Notes: a model not told the origin generated them from the letters alone. 64,000 nucleotides of DNA from Tepidisphaera sp. (GCA_016124375.1 WGNV01000003.1:310001-374000); one strand, 5' to 3'. Positions 41,086 to 50,820 are shown, numbered from the stretch's first letter. A program made the numbers and translations.

Positions 41086-42342
41086 TTGGCAGTCAGACGC
41101 ATCATCATTCTCGGTTCAACGGGCTCCATCGGCACTCAGACGCTGGACGTCGTGCAGTCACTCAACGCGGCCCACGCCCAGGGCAAGGGCGAGCACCGGT
41201 ACGAGGTCGTGGGGCTGGCCGCGGGCAGCAACACCGAACTGCTCAAGGAGCAGGCACGCCGGTTCAACGTTCGCCACCTGGCGATCGGGGCCGAAGAGAT
41301 CAGCGCTCCGTGCCGGACCTGGGCAAACGAAGCGGGCGTCTTGCTCGGCCCAGACGCGGCAGAGCACCTGGTCCGGAGTGTCGACTGCGATGTGGTGGTG
41401 AGCGCCATCGTGGGCGTCGCCGGCCTGGCCGCGACGCTGGCGGCGGTCAAGCTCGGGCGCGATGTGGCCCTGGCGAACAAGGAGACCCTGGTCGCCGCGG
41501 GCGAGCTGGTGATCCCCGCGGCGGTCGCGTCGGGCTCGCGATTGCTCCCCGTGGACAGCGAGCACGCCGGGGCGTGGCAAGCGCTGGCGTGCGTCGGGTG
41601 CGTCGGCCCGGGGCTTCGCGATCTGACGCTCGCCCCGCCCATGAATCTCGATGGCCGCGTGCGCAAGCTCACGCTGACGGCCTCGGGTGGGCCATTCCGC
41701 ACCGCCACGCGCGAGGAGATCGAACACGCAACACCCGCGCAGGCGCTGAAGCATCCGACGTGGAGCATGGGCAAAAAGGTGACGATCGACAGCGCCAGCC
41801 TGATGAACAAGGCGCTCGAGCTGATCGAGGCACACTGGCTCTTCGGGCTCGCGCCGGATCGGCTCGACGCGATCATCCACCCCCAGAGCCTGGTGCACGC
41901 CTTCGTCGAATACTGCGACGGCTCGGTGCTCGCCCAACTCGGCGCGGCGGACATGCGCTGCCCGATCCAGGTCGCTCTCACCTGGCCCGGGCGGGCGCCC
42001 GGAGCCGCCAAGCGCCTGGACCCGATGACGCTGACCAAGCTCGACTTTGAAGCGCCCGATCATGCGCGATTCCCGGCGCTCAAGTTGGCGTATCGCGTGA
42101 TGGAGAAGGGCGGCACGGCCGGCGCGATCCTGAACGCCGCGAATGAAGCCGCGGTGCGGCTTTTCCTGCAGCCCGGTGCATCGCTCAAGTTCGGGCAGAT
42201 CGGACGTTTGGCCGGCGAGGCGCTGGAAGAAGTGCCCACGCGGCCCCTGACCAGCCTCGAAGATTGCCTGCAGGCCGACGCGATGGCACGGGAGTTTGTG
42301 GCGCGGCGCCTGGGCCTGCGGGCGGCGGTCACGGCGCGATGA
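41086..42342 (+). CDS. dxr: 1-deoxy-D-xylulose 5-phosphate reductoisomerase
   Basis: Converts DXP to MEP with NADPH in the non-mevalonate isoprenoid pathway. 418 residues: NADPH loop LGSTGSIGTQTLDV (7-20), LANKETLVAAGE (about 131-142), the metal site PVDSEHAGAWQ (about 158-168), LTASGGPFRT with the flexible-loop region, HPTWSMGKKVTIDSASLMNKALE (about 222-244), and DAIIHPQSLVH. All ligand residues are present. I choose TTG 41086 (gggaga seven bases upstream) because it gives the short N-terminus of the family; TTG 41020 and GTG 41044 are possible. It is longer than E. coli Dxr by a 20-residue loop. Confidence 0.95.
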   Translation: MAVRRIIILGSTGSIGTQTLDVVQSLNAAHAQGKGEHRYEVVGLAAGSNTELLKEQARRFNVRHLAIGAEEISAPCRTWANEAGVLLGPDAAEHLVRSVDCDVVVSAIVGVAGLAATLAAVKLGRDVALANKETLVAAGELVIPAAVASGSRLLPVDSEHAGAWQALACVGCVGPGLRDLTLAPPMNLDGRVRKLTLTASGGPFRTATREEIEHATPAQALKHPTWSMGKKVTIDSASLMNKALELIEAHWLFGLAPDRLDAIIHPQSLVHAFVEYCDGSVLAQLGAADMRCPIQVALTWPGRAPGAAKRLDPMTLTKLDFEAPDHARFPALKLAYRVMEKGGTAGAILNAANEAAVRLFLQPGASLKFGQIGRLAGEALEEVPTRPLTSLEDCLQADAMAREFVARRLGLRAAVTAR

Positions 42343-42351
42343 ATTTGGGCG

Positions 42352-43086
<735 letters not shown>

Positions 43087-43090
43087 GGGG

Positions 43091-43441
43091 CTAGGCCCCC
43101 TCGTCCTCGATCTGCAGCGACGCGAGCGCCGTCAGCGGGTCGGGCGCGGTGCGGAACATGCTGTCCAGGCGCGTCACGGTGAAGACCGACCAGACGTTCT
43201 CCGAAACGCTGCAGAGGACCAGGCTCGCGTCGCGCTCGGTCAGCACCTTGCGCAGGCTGAGCAACTGAGCGAGGTTCGAGCTGTTGATGTACGACACCTG
43301 CGCGAAGTTCAGCACCACGTGCGGGGCCGTGAGCTGGCCCGAGCGGGCGACGTGATCGATGATCGCCAGCAGCTCTTCAGAGAGTGCGGGCTCGTCGGCC
43401 AGTTCGCTTACGACGATGTTGTCCGACCATTCCGTGGGCAT
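43091..43441 (-). CDS. STAS-domain anti-sigma factor antagonist-like protein
   Basis: 116 residues, a single STAS domain: strand PHVVLNFAQVSYINSSNLAQLL (about 43-64), in which the Ser of INSSN matches the phosphorylatable Ser of SpoIIAA/RsbV-type antagonists; then LRKVLTERDASLVLCSVSENVWSVFTVTRLD. In partner-switching systems these proteins bind an anti-sigma kinase when dephosphorylated. No RsbW-like kinase or PP2C gene is in the window, so partners must be elsewhere. It lies directly upstream of an ABC ATPase gene, so alternatively it may act like MlaB in a transporter. TACACT is nine bases upstream of the ATG. Confidence 0.85.
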   Translation of the reverse strand: MPTEWSDNIVVSELADEPALSEELLAIIDHVARSGQLTAPHVVLNFAQVSYINSSNLAQLLSLRKVLTERDASLVLCSVSENVWSVFTVTRLDSMFRTAPDPLTALASLQIEDEGA

Positions 43442-43450
43442 GACGGGTCC

Positions 43451-43456
43451 AGTGTA
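43451..43456 (-). promoter_or_regulatory. -10 box TACACT of a probable leaderless promoter
   Basis: Minus-strand TACACT nine bases upstream of the ATG at 43441; no ribosome binding site. Confidence 0.55.
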
Positions 43457-43607
43457 CCGTGTCGCCGCTCCTCTGTCCGGCTTGGGGCGCCCCCGCGGGG
43501 ACCAATAATCCCCAGTTTTTGGAGAGTTTCACAATCCAACGCACTCCCGGCGCGTGCGGCCGCGCCCCGGGCTGCCAGTTCCCGGCCTTCTGCCATACGC
43601 CATCGCC

Positions 43608-46427
43608 CTATTCCGGGTTCGGAGGGGTGCTTTCGGGGCTATTCGGAGATTGGCCCGGGGAGGGGTCGTTTGGCGTGGAGGAATCGGGGGATCCGGCGGA
43701 ATCCTCGTCGCGGCTCACACTGGCCGCGGCCACCACCACGTCACCCTCGTTCAGGCTGACCACCCGCACGCCCATGGCCCCGCGCCCGCATTCACGGATC
43801 TCGCCCGTGGGCATGCGGACCAACTGGCCGCCCCGCGAGATGACGACGACATCGTCGCCCCCGAGCACGCCCAAGGCGGCGACGCTGCGTCCGTTTCGCC
43901 CGCCCGTGTCGATATCGACACGGCCCTTGCCGCCGCGGCTTTGGGAACGCATCTTGCCGCTCTCCGGCTGCACGCGATACTCGTCGATGGGAGTGCGCTT
44001 GCCGTAGCCCTTTTCAGTGATGGTGAGCAGCGCCAGCCCCCCGGCCGCGGTCACAAAGTCTCCCTCGTTGTCGGCCTTCATGGGGACCGCAACCACGCCA
44101 ATCACCTCGTCACCCTCGCCGAGCTCGATTCCCTTGACGCCTGCGGCGCTGCGGCCCATGTCGCGGGCGTCCTGCTCGCTGAACCGGATCGCCATCCCCT
44201 GGGCGGTCGCGAGCAGGATGTCGTCGTGCCCGTTGGTGAGCGTGACGTCGAGCAGGCTGTCGCCCTCCTTCAGACCAACTGCGATGAGGCCAGCGCGGCC
44301 GACGTTGGCGTAGGCCTTCAGGGCCGTGCGCTTCACGATGCCGCCCCTGCTGACGAACGTCAGGTAGTGGCTGCCGCTCTCGAAGTTCTTGATCGCGAGG
44401 TATGCGCACGTGCGCTCGCCCGGCTTGAGGTCGATCAGGTTCACGATCGCGCGGCCCGCGCTCGCCCGCGACATCTCGGGGACCTCGTAAACCTTGATCT
44501 TGAAGACGCGACCGGTGTCGGTGAAGCACAGCAGGTCATCATGCGTGCCGGCGACGAAGAGATGCTCGACGAAGTCGTCGTCCTTGGCGTCGCTGGCGCG
44601 GATGCCCTTGCCGCCACGGCCCTGGGCGCGATAGGTATCCAGCGGCACGCGCTTGACGTACCCCTTGTGGCTGATGGTGAGGGCCACTTCCTCCTGCGGG
44701 ATCAGGTCTGCGATCAGGATGTCGGCGCCGGCGTCTTCGATCTGCGTCAGGCGGGGCGAGTGGTATTTTGCCCGCATCTCAAGCAGTTCATCCTTGATGA
44801 CGCCCATGACCTTGGTGGGGCTGGCCAGCAGCGCCTCGTACTCCGCGATATCCGCGGCGACCTGAGCATACTCGCTTGCGAGGCGCTCGATCTCGAGGCC
44901 GACCAGCTGAATAAGCCGCATGCCGCCGATCTGCTCGGCCTGCACGCGCGTGAGGGCGATGCCCCCCACTACTTCCGCGGCATCGAGTTTCCGCCGCATG
45001 GCGGGCGGCAGTTTCTGCGACAGCGGATGCGTCGGCGGCACGCGGAAGCGGCGTTCCATCAATCGCTCGATCGCTTCCTCGCGCGTGCTGCTGGCGCGAA
45101 TCTCGCGAATCACCTCGTCGATGTCGCAGACCGCGTAGATCATGCCTTCTAAGACGTGGGCCCGCTTCTTGGCCTCGCTCAGTCGATACGCCGTGCGCCG
45201 GCGGATGACTTCATTGCGATGCTCAAGGTACAGATCCAGCATGCTCAGCAGCGGCAGCGTTCGCGGCTGGCGATTGACCAGCGCGATGCTGTTGATCGAG
45301 AACGTCTGCTGCAAGGGCGTGAACTCAAAGAGCTGCTTCTCGACCACGCGCGCGTCGGCCCCTCGCTTGAGTTCGAGCACCACTCGCGTCTGGGCCTCGC
45401 GACCGCTCTCGTTCCGCACGTCCGAGACTTCGGTCACCTTCTCATCGCGCACGGCGTCCACGATCCACTCGACCAGGTTGGTCTGGTCGAGCATGTAGGG
45501 GATCTCGTCGATCACCAGTTGCTCGCGGTCCTTTCCGACTTGTTCGATGTGGCACACGCCCCGCACGCTGACCTTGCCGCGGCCGGTCATGTACCCCTCG
45601 ATGATGCCGCGCTTGCCGTGCACCACGCCCCCGGTGGGGAAATCCGGCCCCTTGATGCCATGGCGGACGATGTTGCCGGCTTCGTCGACGACATCGGTCA
45701 TCAGTTCTTCGAGCGGCACACCCTCGCGCCCCGCGATTCGCGCCTCAACCACGCGGATGAGCGAATCGAACACCTCGGTAGGGTTCTGCGGCGGCAGGCT
45801 CGTCGCCATACCCACGGCGATGCCCATGCCGCCGTTGATGAGGAGATTCGGGAACTTGCCCGGCAGCACCATGGGTTCGGTCAGGCGGTCGTCGTAGTTG
45901 GGTTGAATCTCGACGGTGTCGAGCGTCAGGTCCGCCAGCATGTCCATGGCGGCGGGCATCATGCGGGCCTCGGTGTACCGGTCAGCCGCGGGCGGGTCGC
46001 CGGCGATCGAGCCGAAGTTGCCCTGCGGATCGACCAGCGGCACGCGCATGCGGAACTTCTGGGCCAGGAAGACCAGCACGCCGTACAACGCGGCGGTGCC
46101 GTGCGGGTGATAGTTGCCCGACGCATCGCCGACGATCTTGGAACACTTGTAGTGCTTGCGGCCGGGGCGGAGATTGAGATCGTTCATCGCGACGAGGATG
46201 CGTCGCTGGCTGGGCTTGAGGCCGTCGCGCACGTCGGGCAACGCACGATCCATGATCGTGCTCATCGCGTACGTCAGGTAGCTGTCCTGCATCTCGCGCT
46301 GGATGTCGAGTTCGACGATGCGGCCTTCGGGACGCGGCGCGGGCACATCGGCGGGGGCAGCGTCAGGCAGGTTGCCGCCGTTGTCAGCGTCAGGATGGAA
46401 GTAGACCCGCGTCAGAAATCCGTGCAT
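43608..46427 (-). CDS. gyrA: DNA gyrase subunit A
   Basis: The breakage-reunion subunit that introduces negative supercoils. 939 residues: an N-terminal extension of 35 residues, the winged-helix/tower region with ALPDVRDGLKPSQRRIL (about 62-78), active-site Tyr in AADRYTEARM, HPHGTAALYG in the quinolone-resistance region, and a C-terminal beta-pinwheel with the GyrA box QGRGGKG (about 560), repeated GRGGKG-like blades, and an acidic/Pro-rich tail. The GyrA box separates it from ParC. Compared with E. coli, the positions equal to D82, S83 and D87 read T, A and G. A TACCCT box about 50 bases upstream (46476-46481) may be its promoter. Confidence 0.96.
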   Translation of the reverse strand: MHGFLTRVYFHPDADNGGNLPDAAPADVPAPRPEGRIVELDIQREMQDSYLTYAMSTIMDRALPDVRDGLKPSQRRILVAMNDLNLRPGRKHYKCSKIVGDASGNYHPHGTAALYGVLVFLAQKFRMRVPLVDPQGNFGSIAGDPPAADRYTEARMMPAAMDMLADLTLDTVEIQPNYDDRLTEPMVLPGKFPNLLINGGMGIAVGMATSLPPQNPTEVFDSLIRVVEARIAGREGVPLEELMTDVVDEAGNIVRHGIKGPDFPTGGVVHGKRGIIEGYMTGRGKVSVRGVCHIEQVGKDREQLVIDEIPYMLDQTNLVEWIVDAVRDEKVTEVSDVRNESGREAQTRVVLELKRGADARVVEKQLFEFTPLQQTFSINSIALVNRQPRTLPLLSMLDLYLEHRNEVIRRRTAYRLSEAKKRAHVLEGMIYAVCDIDEVIREIRASSTREEAIERLMERRFRVPPTHPLSQKLPPAMRRKLDAAEVVGGIALTRVQAEQIGGMRLIQLVGLEIERLASEYAQVAADIAEYEALLASPTKVMGVIKDELLEMRAKYHSPRLTQIEDAGADILIADLIPQEEVALTISHKGYVKRVPLDTYRAQGRGGKGIRASDAKDDDFVEHLFVAGTHDDLLCFTDTGRVFKIKVYEVPEMSRASAGRAIVNLIDLKPGERTCAYLAIKNFESGSHYLTFVSRGGIVKRTALKAYANVGRAGLIAVGLKEGDSLLDVTLTNGHDDILLATAQGMAIRFSEQDARDMGRSAAGVKGIELGEGDEVIGVVAVPMKADNEGDFVTAAGGLALLTITEKGYGKRTPIDEYRVQPESGKMRSQSRGGKGRVDIDTGGRNGRSVAALGVLGGDDVVVISRGGQLVRMPTGEIRECGRGAMGVRVVSLNEGDVVVAAASVSRDEDSAGSPDSSTPNDPSPGQSPNSPESTPPNPE

Positions 46428-46551
46428 GCAAGGCTCCCGGCCCCGGGCTCCGCCCGTGGCGAAACGAACCGAGAAGGGTATGCAAACGCGGCGAAAAAGA
46501 CCACCGTCGCGGCGGGTAAATGACGGCTGTAAGTCCTTATTTTTCGAGATT

Positions 46552-48195
46552 TTACGGCGAGGCTGTCGGGCCGTCTTTCAGCGGCTCCACCACCCGCAGC
46601 ACCGGGAACTTTTCGCCCACCTTGAGGTATTCATCGAAGTAGTTCCAGGTGGTCAGGCCGTCCTCGCTCGCGGGCTCGAGGAGGTACGCCGCCAGCGAGC
46701 CGAGGGGTTGGTCCATCGGCACGACAAACCATGATGGCCCAAGCGTGGCGGAGCCGCGACGGGCAGTCGCGTCGACATGGGCGAGCACATGCCCCTGATA
46801 CTCGCGGCTCGCGGGTTGGGCCTTGTCGATGGTGTAGGTCTCGACGGTCGCGCCCAGGGGCGAAGCGAGTTGGCGGACGATGATGCCGTGCTCGCGCAGT
46901 TTGGCGGCCACTTTGCCGCATTCGGGAGGCATGGCGTAGGCGAACGGGCGCTTGACGCTGAGCGTGGGCTCAAACCGGTCCCACAGTTGCACGCGATATT
47001 CCGCCGGCACGCCCCGCGTCACGTGGCCGCCCTCCATGGGCTCGGTGTAGCCCAGGATGGTGACGTCATCAGGCCAGGGCTTGGCCTCGCTGCGGATGGG
47101 GAGGTTGTCGGCGGCGTGCTTGCCGAGGTCGACGGCCCGGGCATCGGCATCGCGGCAGAGCTGCTTGATGGTGCTCGAGTTGGCCGCGCTCTCGCGGAGC
47201 AGTTCGAGCACGAAGGCGTACGTCCCCCGCACGCGCTCCTCGAACGTCGCGTACGCGTACGCCTCGCTCAGGGCGCTCAGGCGATTGCGCATGCCGACGT
47301 AGGTGGTGCCGTAGCGGGCCTCGGCGGGGAACGTCTCCCACTTGGTGTGCCCGCGCGGGGCGTCGCTGAAGCCCCCTTCGAAACTGCCGTACCAGAAGCT
47401 GTCGATGTTGTGCTTGGTTTTCAGGGCTTTGTTGACATCGGGGAAGAACGTGCCGCGAGTCCAGTCGATGAGTTTTGGATCGCCCGCGGGGTTCTTCGGT
47501 CCCGCGTAGGTGATAAGAAACCGGTGGTAACTGCCGTCGGTGGTGTGGCAGTCGATGAACAACTCCGGGTCCCACGAGACGAACGCGCCGACGAGGGCCT
47601 TGGCCTCCTTGCTTTCGACCTTGACGAAATCGCGATTGAGATCCAGCCCCTTGCTGTTCTCGCGGATGCCCATCTCGTCGGGCCCCACCTGACCGGGGCG
47701 ATTGTCCTTGCCAAATCGCTCGTTGCCGTCGGCGTTGTAGATCGGCGCGGCCACGAAGATGATTTTCTTGAGCAGATCGCGCGTGCCCATGTCGTCGGGC
47801 TTCTCGAGCAGATCGCGCACGAGCATGGGCAGGGCTTCCTTGCCGCAGACTTCGCCCGCGTGAATGTCGGCGATGGCGAGCACCACGATGCGGCCATCCT
47901 TGGCCCGGGCCGCCTTGGCCTCGGCAGCGTTCGCCACCGGCGGGTCGGCGAGGATGAGCATCGGAATCTCGCGGCCTTCCTCGGTCTCTCCCATGCTCGC
48001 GCGACGTGTGAGGTCCGGGTACGCGGCGTGGATCGCATCGAGCAGCGACACCACCTCGGCGTGCGTGGCGGTCTTGTGGAAGTTGGTTTCTTCGGCCACG
48101 GTTCGCAGGTCCGGCGGGGTAGGCTGAGCACTTTGCTGAGCGACAACGGGCAACGCAATCGCGAACGCCCCGATCGTGCAGGCGAGAGTCTTCAT
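46552..48195 (-). CDS. M14-family zinc carboxypeptidase-like protein, secreted
   Basis: 547 residues. Signal peptide (KTLACTIGAFAIALPVVAQ). Peptidase M14 domain (about 35-330): zinc motif ADIHAGEVCGKEA with H and E (HxxE), the ladder AAPIYNADGNERF, NRDFVKVESKEAKAL (the Arg/Asn substrate site), the third zinc ligand in FIDCHTTDGSYH, and LSEAYAYATFEER with the general base Glu. The C-terminal part (about 340-547) is a beta-rich accessory domain. Such proteins trim C-terminal residues or peptidoglycan peptides in the periplasm. ATG 48195 has a TACACT box six bases upstream; ATG 48210 overlaps that box. Confidence 0.88.
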   Translation of the reverse strand: MKTLACTIGAFAIALPVVAQQSAQPTPPDLRTVAEETNFHKTATHAEVVSLLDAIHAAYPDLTRRASMGETEEGREIPMLILADPPVANAAEAKAARAKDGRIVVLAIADIHAGEVCGKEALPMLVRDLLEKPDDMGTRDLLKKIIFVAAPIYNADGNERFGKDNRPGQVGPDEMGIRENSKGLDLNRDFVKVESKEAKALVGAFVSWDPELFIDCHTTDGSYHRFLITYAGPKNPAGDPKLIDWTRGTFFPDVNKALKTKHNIDSFWYGSFEGGFSDAPRGHTKWETFPAEARYGTTYVGMRNRLSALSEAYAYATFEERVRGTYAFVLELLRESAANSSTIKQLCRDADARAVDLGKHAADNLPIRSEAKPWPDDVTILGYTEPMEGGHVTRGVPAEYRVQLWDRFEPTLSVKRPFAYAMPPECGKVAAKLREHGIIVRQLASPLGATVETYTIDKAQPASREYQGHVLAHVDATARRGSATLGPSWFVVPMDQPLGSLAAYLLEPASEDGLTTWNYFDEYLKVGEKFPVLRVVEPLKDGPTASP

Positions 48196-48201
48196 GCGAG
48201 C

Positions 48202-48207
48202 AGTGTA
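48202..48207 (-). promoter_or_regulatory. -10 box TACACT of a probable leaderless promoter
   Basis: Minus-strand TACACT six bases upstream of the ATG at 48195. Confidence 0.55.
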
Positions 48208-48263
48208 CATGCTGCTCACGCCCGGGATGAGCCGCAGGCGAATCCCGAGATCGGGCGCGGCCT

Positions 48264-50084
48264 TTACTCGTCGTCGAAATACGCGTCGGGGTCGCTGGGC
48301 AGGTCGGCCAACGGGTCCGTGTCGCCCGCGTCCACCGCCTGGCTGAACTCGTCGGTGAGCCACTTGTCGCCCAGGCCTTCGAGGTCGCTCGCGTCGATGC
48401 CCTCGACGAGGTTGTCGACCTTGCCGCGGCCCACACGTCGCCCTTCGACGCGCTCGCTGACGCCCTTGCGCCCGCGCCCGACTTTGACTTCGCCCGTCTC
48501 CTCGGTGAGGTCGTCCTCGCGCTGACGCCTCGCCCGCACGATGATGCGGATCGGCACCTCGGGGAAGGGCAGTTCCTCGCGGAAACGATTGGACAGGAAC
48601 CGCAGGTACGAGGGCGTGAAGAGTTCGGGGTGATTGACCACCAGCGTGATGGTCGGCGGTTCGACGCCAGTCTGTGCGACGTAGAAGAGTTTCGCGAACC
48701 GACCCCGGATATCGCTGGGGCCCTTGCGGTCCAGGATGCCCCGCACCAGGCGGTTGAGTTTGCCGGTGGTCACTCGCTCGCGCGACTGGGCCTGGAGCTC
48801 GAACGCCAGGTCGATCATCGCCTTGACGTTCTTGCCGTTCTTGCCCGAGATGAACGCGATGGGCGCGTAAGGCAGGCCCTTGAGTTCGGCCCGGATGTAC
48901 TTCTCGTAGTGCTCGCTGGTGACGGGGCGCCCGTCGCGCCCGGGTTTGCCGGCGGCCAGGTCCCACTTGTTCACCACGATGATCGCGGGCTTAAAACTCT
49001 TCTGCGCCATCATCGCCACCTGCTCGTCTACCTGCGAGATTTTTTCGGTCGCGTCGATGAGCAGCAGCACCATGTCGGCCCGGTCCACCGCCCGCTGCAG
49101 GCGGTCCAGGGCGTAGTGCTCGATCATGTTCTGGAAGCTGCGCTTGCGACGCAGCCCCGCGGTGTCGATCGCCACCAGCGTGCGCCCGTCCATCTGGAAT
49201 CGCACGTCCACCGCGTCGCGCGTGGTGCCGGCGATCTCCGACACGATCATCCGGGGCTCCCCCGCCATCGTGTTCACCAGCGTGCTCTTGCCCGCGTTGC
49301 GCTTGCCGATGATCGCGACGTACAGGTCGGCGGGGACTCGCTTGGTGTCGTCGGGCGTGGGCTCAGGCAACAACTCATAGACCGAGTCGAGAAACTCGCG
49401 CCTGAAGTAGTTGTTCATGCTCGAGACGCTCAAGGGCTCGCCAAACCCCAGCCCCGCCAGTTCCAAGGCATGGGCCTCCCACTTCGGGCCGTCCACCTTC
49501 GTGGCGACGACGCGGATGGGCGGGCCACCCGCCAGGCTCGGGGGCGCGGCGTCTTCTGCCTCGGCCTTTGCGCCCGCCTTCTTCTTGCCGCCGGCTTTTT
49601 TAGCGGCCTTCTTCTTCCCGGCTGCCGGTGGCACGGGCGTCCCGCCTGACCGCTTGGTGCTCTTCGCTTCGTTCGGGTTGCCGCCCCCAAGACGGTGCTC
49701 GCGCAGCAACCTTGCAATTTCCCGGTCCTGCGGCGTTACGCCGGCCTGGGCATCCACCGCGAACAAAACCAAGTCCGCCCCCTCCACCGCCCGGGCGATC
49801 TGAAACTCGATCGAGTTGGTCAGTTTCGCCAGGTCGTTGCCGACCTCGTCAAACCGGCCGCCCTCGGCGACGTACACCCCAAACCCGCCCGTATCCACGA
49901 ACTCCGCGGGCTTGCGAGGCGAGTTCTTGTAGGGCCCTTCGAGGTCCACAATGGCGGTGACGCGATCGCGCGTCGTGCCCGATGAGGGATCGACGATCGA
50001 CACCTTCGCCCCCGCGATCATGTTCATGAGCGAAGACTTGCCGACGTTCGGGCGGCCCACGATGGCGATGCGAGGAATGGGCAT
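48264..50084 (-). CDS. der: Double-domain ribosome-assembly GTPase Der (EngA)
   Basis: Helps assemble the large ribosomal subunit. 606 residues, longer than the usual 440-490. First G domain: IVGRPNVGKSSLMN (6-19), DTGGFG, then TKVDG in place of NKxD. Between them sits an insert of about 55 residues, rich in Lys and Ala (GKKKAAKKAGGKKKAGAKAEAED). Second G domain: IIGKRNAGKSTLVNTM, DTAGLRRK, VVNKWDL. A KH-like domain follows (YVAQTGVEPPTITLVVNHPELF) and then an 80-residue basic-then-acidic tail (VGRGRKGVSERVEG, ending DPDAYFDDE). All G motifs of domain 2 are canonical. ATG 50084 has TACGCT six bases upstream. Confidence 0.95.
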   Translation of the reverse strand: MPIPRIAIVGRPNVGKSSLMNMIAGAKVSIVDPSSGTTRDRVTAIVDLEGPYKNSPRKPAEFVDTGGFGVYVAEGGRFDEVGNDLAKLTNSIEFQIARAVEGADLVLFAVDAQAGVTPQDREIARLLREHRLGGGNPNEAKSTKRSGGTPVPPAAGKKKAAKKAGGKKKAGAKAEAEDAAPPSLAGGPPIRVVATKVDGPKWEAHALELAGLGFGEPLSVSSMNNYFRREFLDSVYELLPEPTPDDTKRVPADLYVAIIGKRNAGKSTLVNTMAGEPRMIVSEIAGTTRDAVDVRFQMDGRTLVAIDTAGLRRKRSFQNMIEHYALDRLQRAVDRADMVLLLIDATEKISQVDEQVAMMAQKSFKPAIIVVNKWDLAAGKPGRDGRPVTSEHYEKYIRAELKGLPYAPIAFISGKNGKNVKAMIDLAFELQAQSRERVTTGKLNRLVRGILDRKGPSDIRGRFAKLFYVAQTGVEPPTITLVVNHPELFTPSYLRFLSNRFREELPFPEVPIRIIVRARRQREDDLTEETGEVKVGRGRKGVSERVEGRRVGRGKVDNLVEGIDASDLEGLGDKWLTDEFSQAVDAGDTDPLADLPSDPDAYFDDE

Positions 50085-50090
50085 GGGAAC

Positions 50091-50096
50091 AGCGTA
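50091..50096 (-). promoter_or_regulatory. -10 box TACGCT of a probable leaderless der promoter
   Basis: Minus-strand TACGCT six bases upstream of the der ATG at 50084; no ribosome binding site. Confidence 0.45.
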
Positions 50097-50136
50097 CGAG
50101 ACCGGAGTGCTGCGTGGAGACGCCGCCGAATAGGCG

Positions 50137-50204
50137 GCACCACTCTCCAGAGCGGTGCACACGGCGTACTCACCAGACAAAAGCACCGCTCTGGAGAGCG
50201 GTGC
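50137..50204. repeat. Nested palindromic repeat between rplU and der, family E
   Basis: Two 22-base arms (50137-50158 and 50183-50204, gcaccrctctccagagcggtgc) are each almost perfect palindromes and are inverted relative to each other with one mismatch; spacer 24 bases. It may act as a terminator-like structure after rplU. Confidence 0.75.
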
Positions 50205-50234
50205 GACAATCGACGATTGAGGGTGCCTCGGGAC

Positions 50235-50561
50235 TCAGCCCGCGATCGAAGTAACCTTCACCTTGGTGAAGCGCTGGCGGTGGCCCACCCGCTTCTTCCA
50301 GGTCTTCTTCTCGCGGAACTTCTGGACGAACAACTTTTCGCCCAGCACCACGGGCTCGACGACCTCGCCGCTGACCTTGGCGCCGGCGACGTAGGGCTGG
50401 CCCAGCTTGGCCTGGCCGCCGATTTCGCCGACAACCAGCACCTTGTCGAAGGTCACGGCCGCCCCAACCGCGGCCTGCCCGGCGTCCATGAGATCCACCA
50501 GGATCTCATCGCCCTGAACGACCTTGCGCTGGCTGCCGGACTCTTCAATGATCGCGTACAT
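50235..50561 (-). CDS. rplU: 50S ribosomal protein L21
   Basis: 108 residues: MYAIIEESGSQRKVVQGDEI (1-20), VVGEIGGQAKLGQPYVAGAKV, and the basic C-terminal KFREKKTWKKRVGHRQRFTKVKVTSI, which contacts 23S rRNA domains. The usual partner rpmA (L27) does not follow; der follows instead, across repeat family E. The ATG has ggag upstream. A two-box promoter lies about 130 bases upstream, leaving a leader of roughly 117 bases that could carry an L21 regulatory structure. Confidence 0.96.
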   Translation of the reverse strand: MYAIIEESGSQRKVVQGDEILVDLMDAGQAAVGAAVTFDKVLVVGEIGGQAKLGQPYVAGAKVSGEVVEPVVLGEKLFVQKFREKKTWKKRVGHRQRFTKVKVTSIAG

Positions 50562-50684
50562 GACTGACTCCACCCTCAGAGCCCACAGGCGCTGGGTACC
50601 CAAACGCGTCCCGTACTTCTTTCGTAAGCTCCATGGCTACCCACCACCCGATGAGTTGCTCGGAGCCTTCCGGGCCGGACGGAG

Positions 50685-50712
50685 AGTGTAGCGCGTCCGC
50701 TCCAGAGGGCAA
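50685..50712 (-). promoter_or_regulatory. Promoter of rplU
   Basis: Minus-strand TTGCCC (50712-50707), 16-base spacer, TACACT (50690-50685); start expected near 50678, giving a leader of about 117 bases. Confidence 0.6.
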
Positions 50713-50814
50713 GCGCCTGCCTTGGCCGCCTCCTTCCGGGCATCTCGGCATCCAAGCATGCCCCCGACCATCCGAGCGTGTCTGCCCTGTCTTGTGATTC
50801 CCCGCCGCGCCCCG

Positions 50815-50820
50815 TACGCT
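50815..50820 (+). promoter_or_regulatory. -10 box TACGCT upstream of the MCE gene
   Basis: TACGCT lies 12 bases before the ATG at 50833; the leader would be only a few bases long. Confidence 0.4.
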
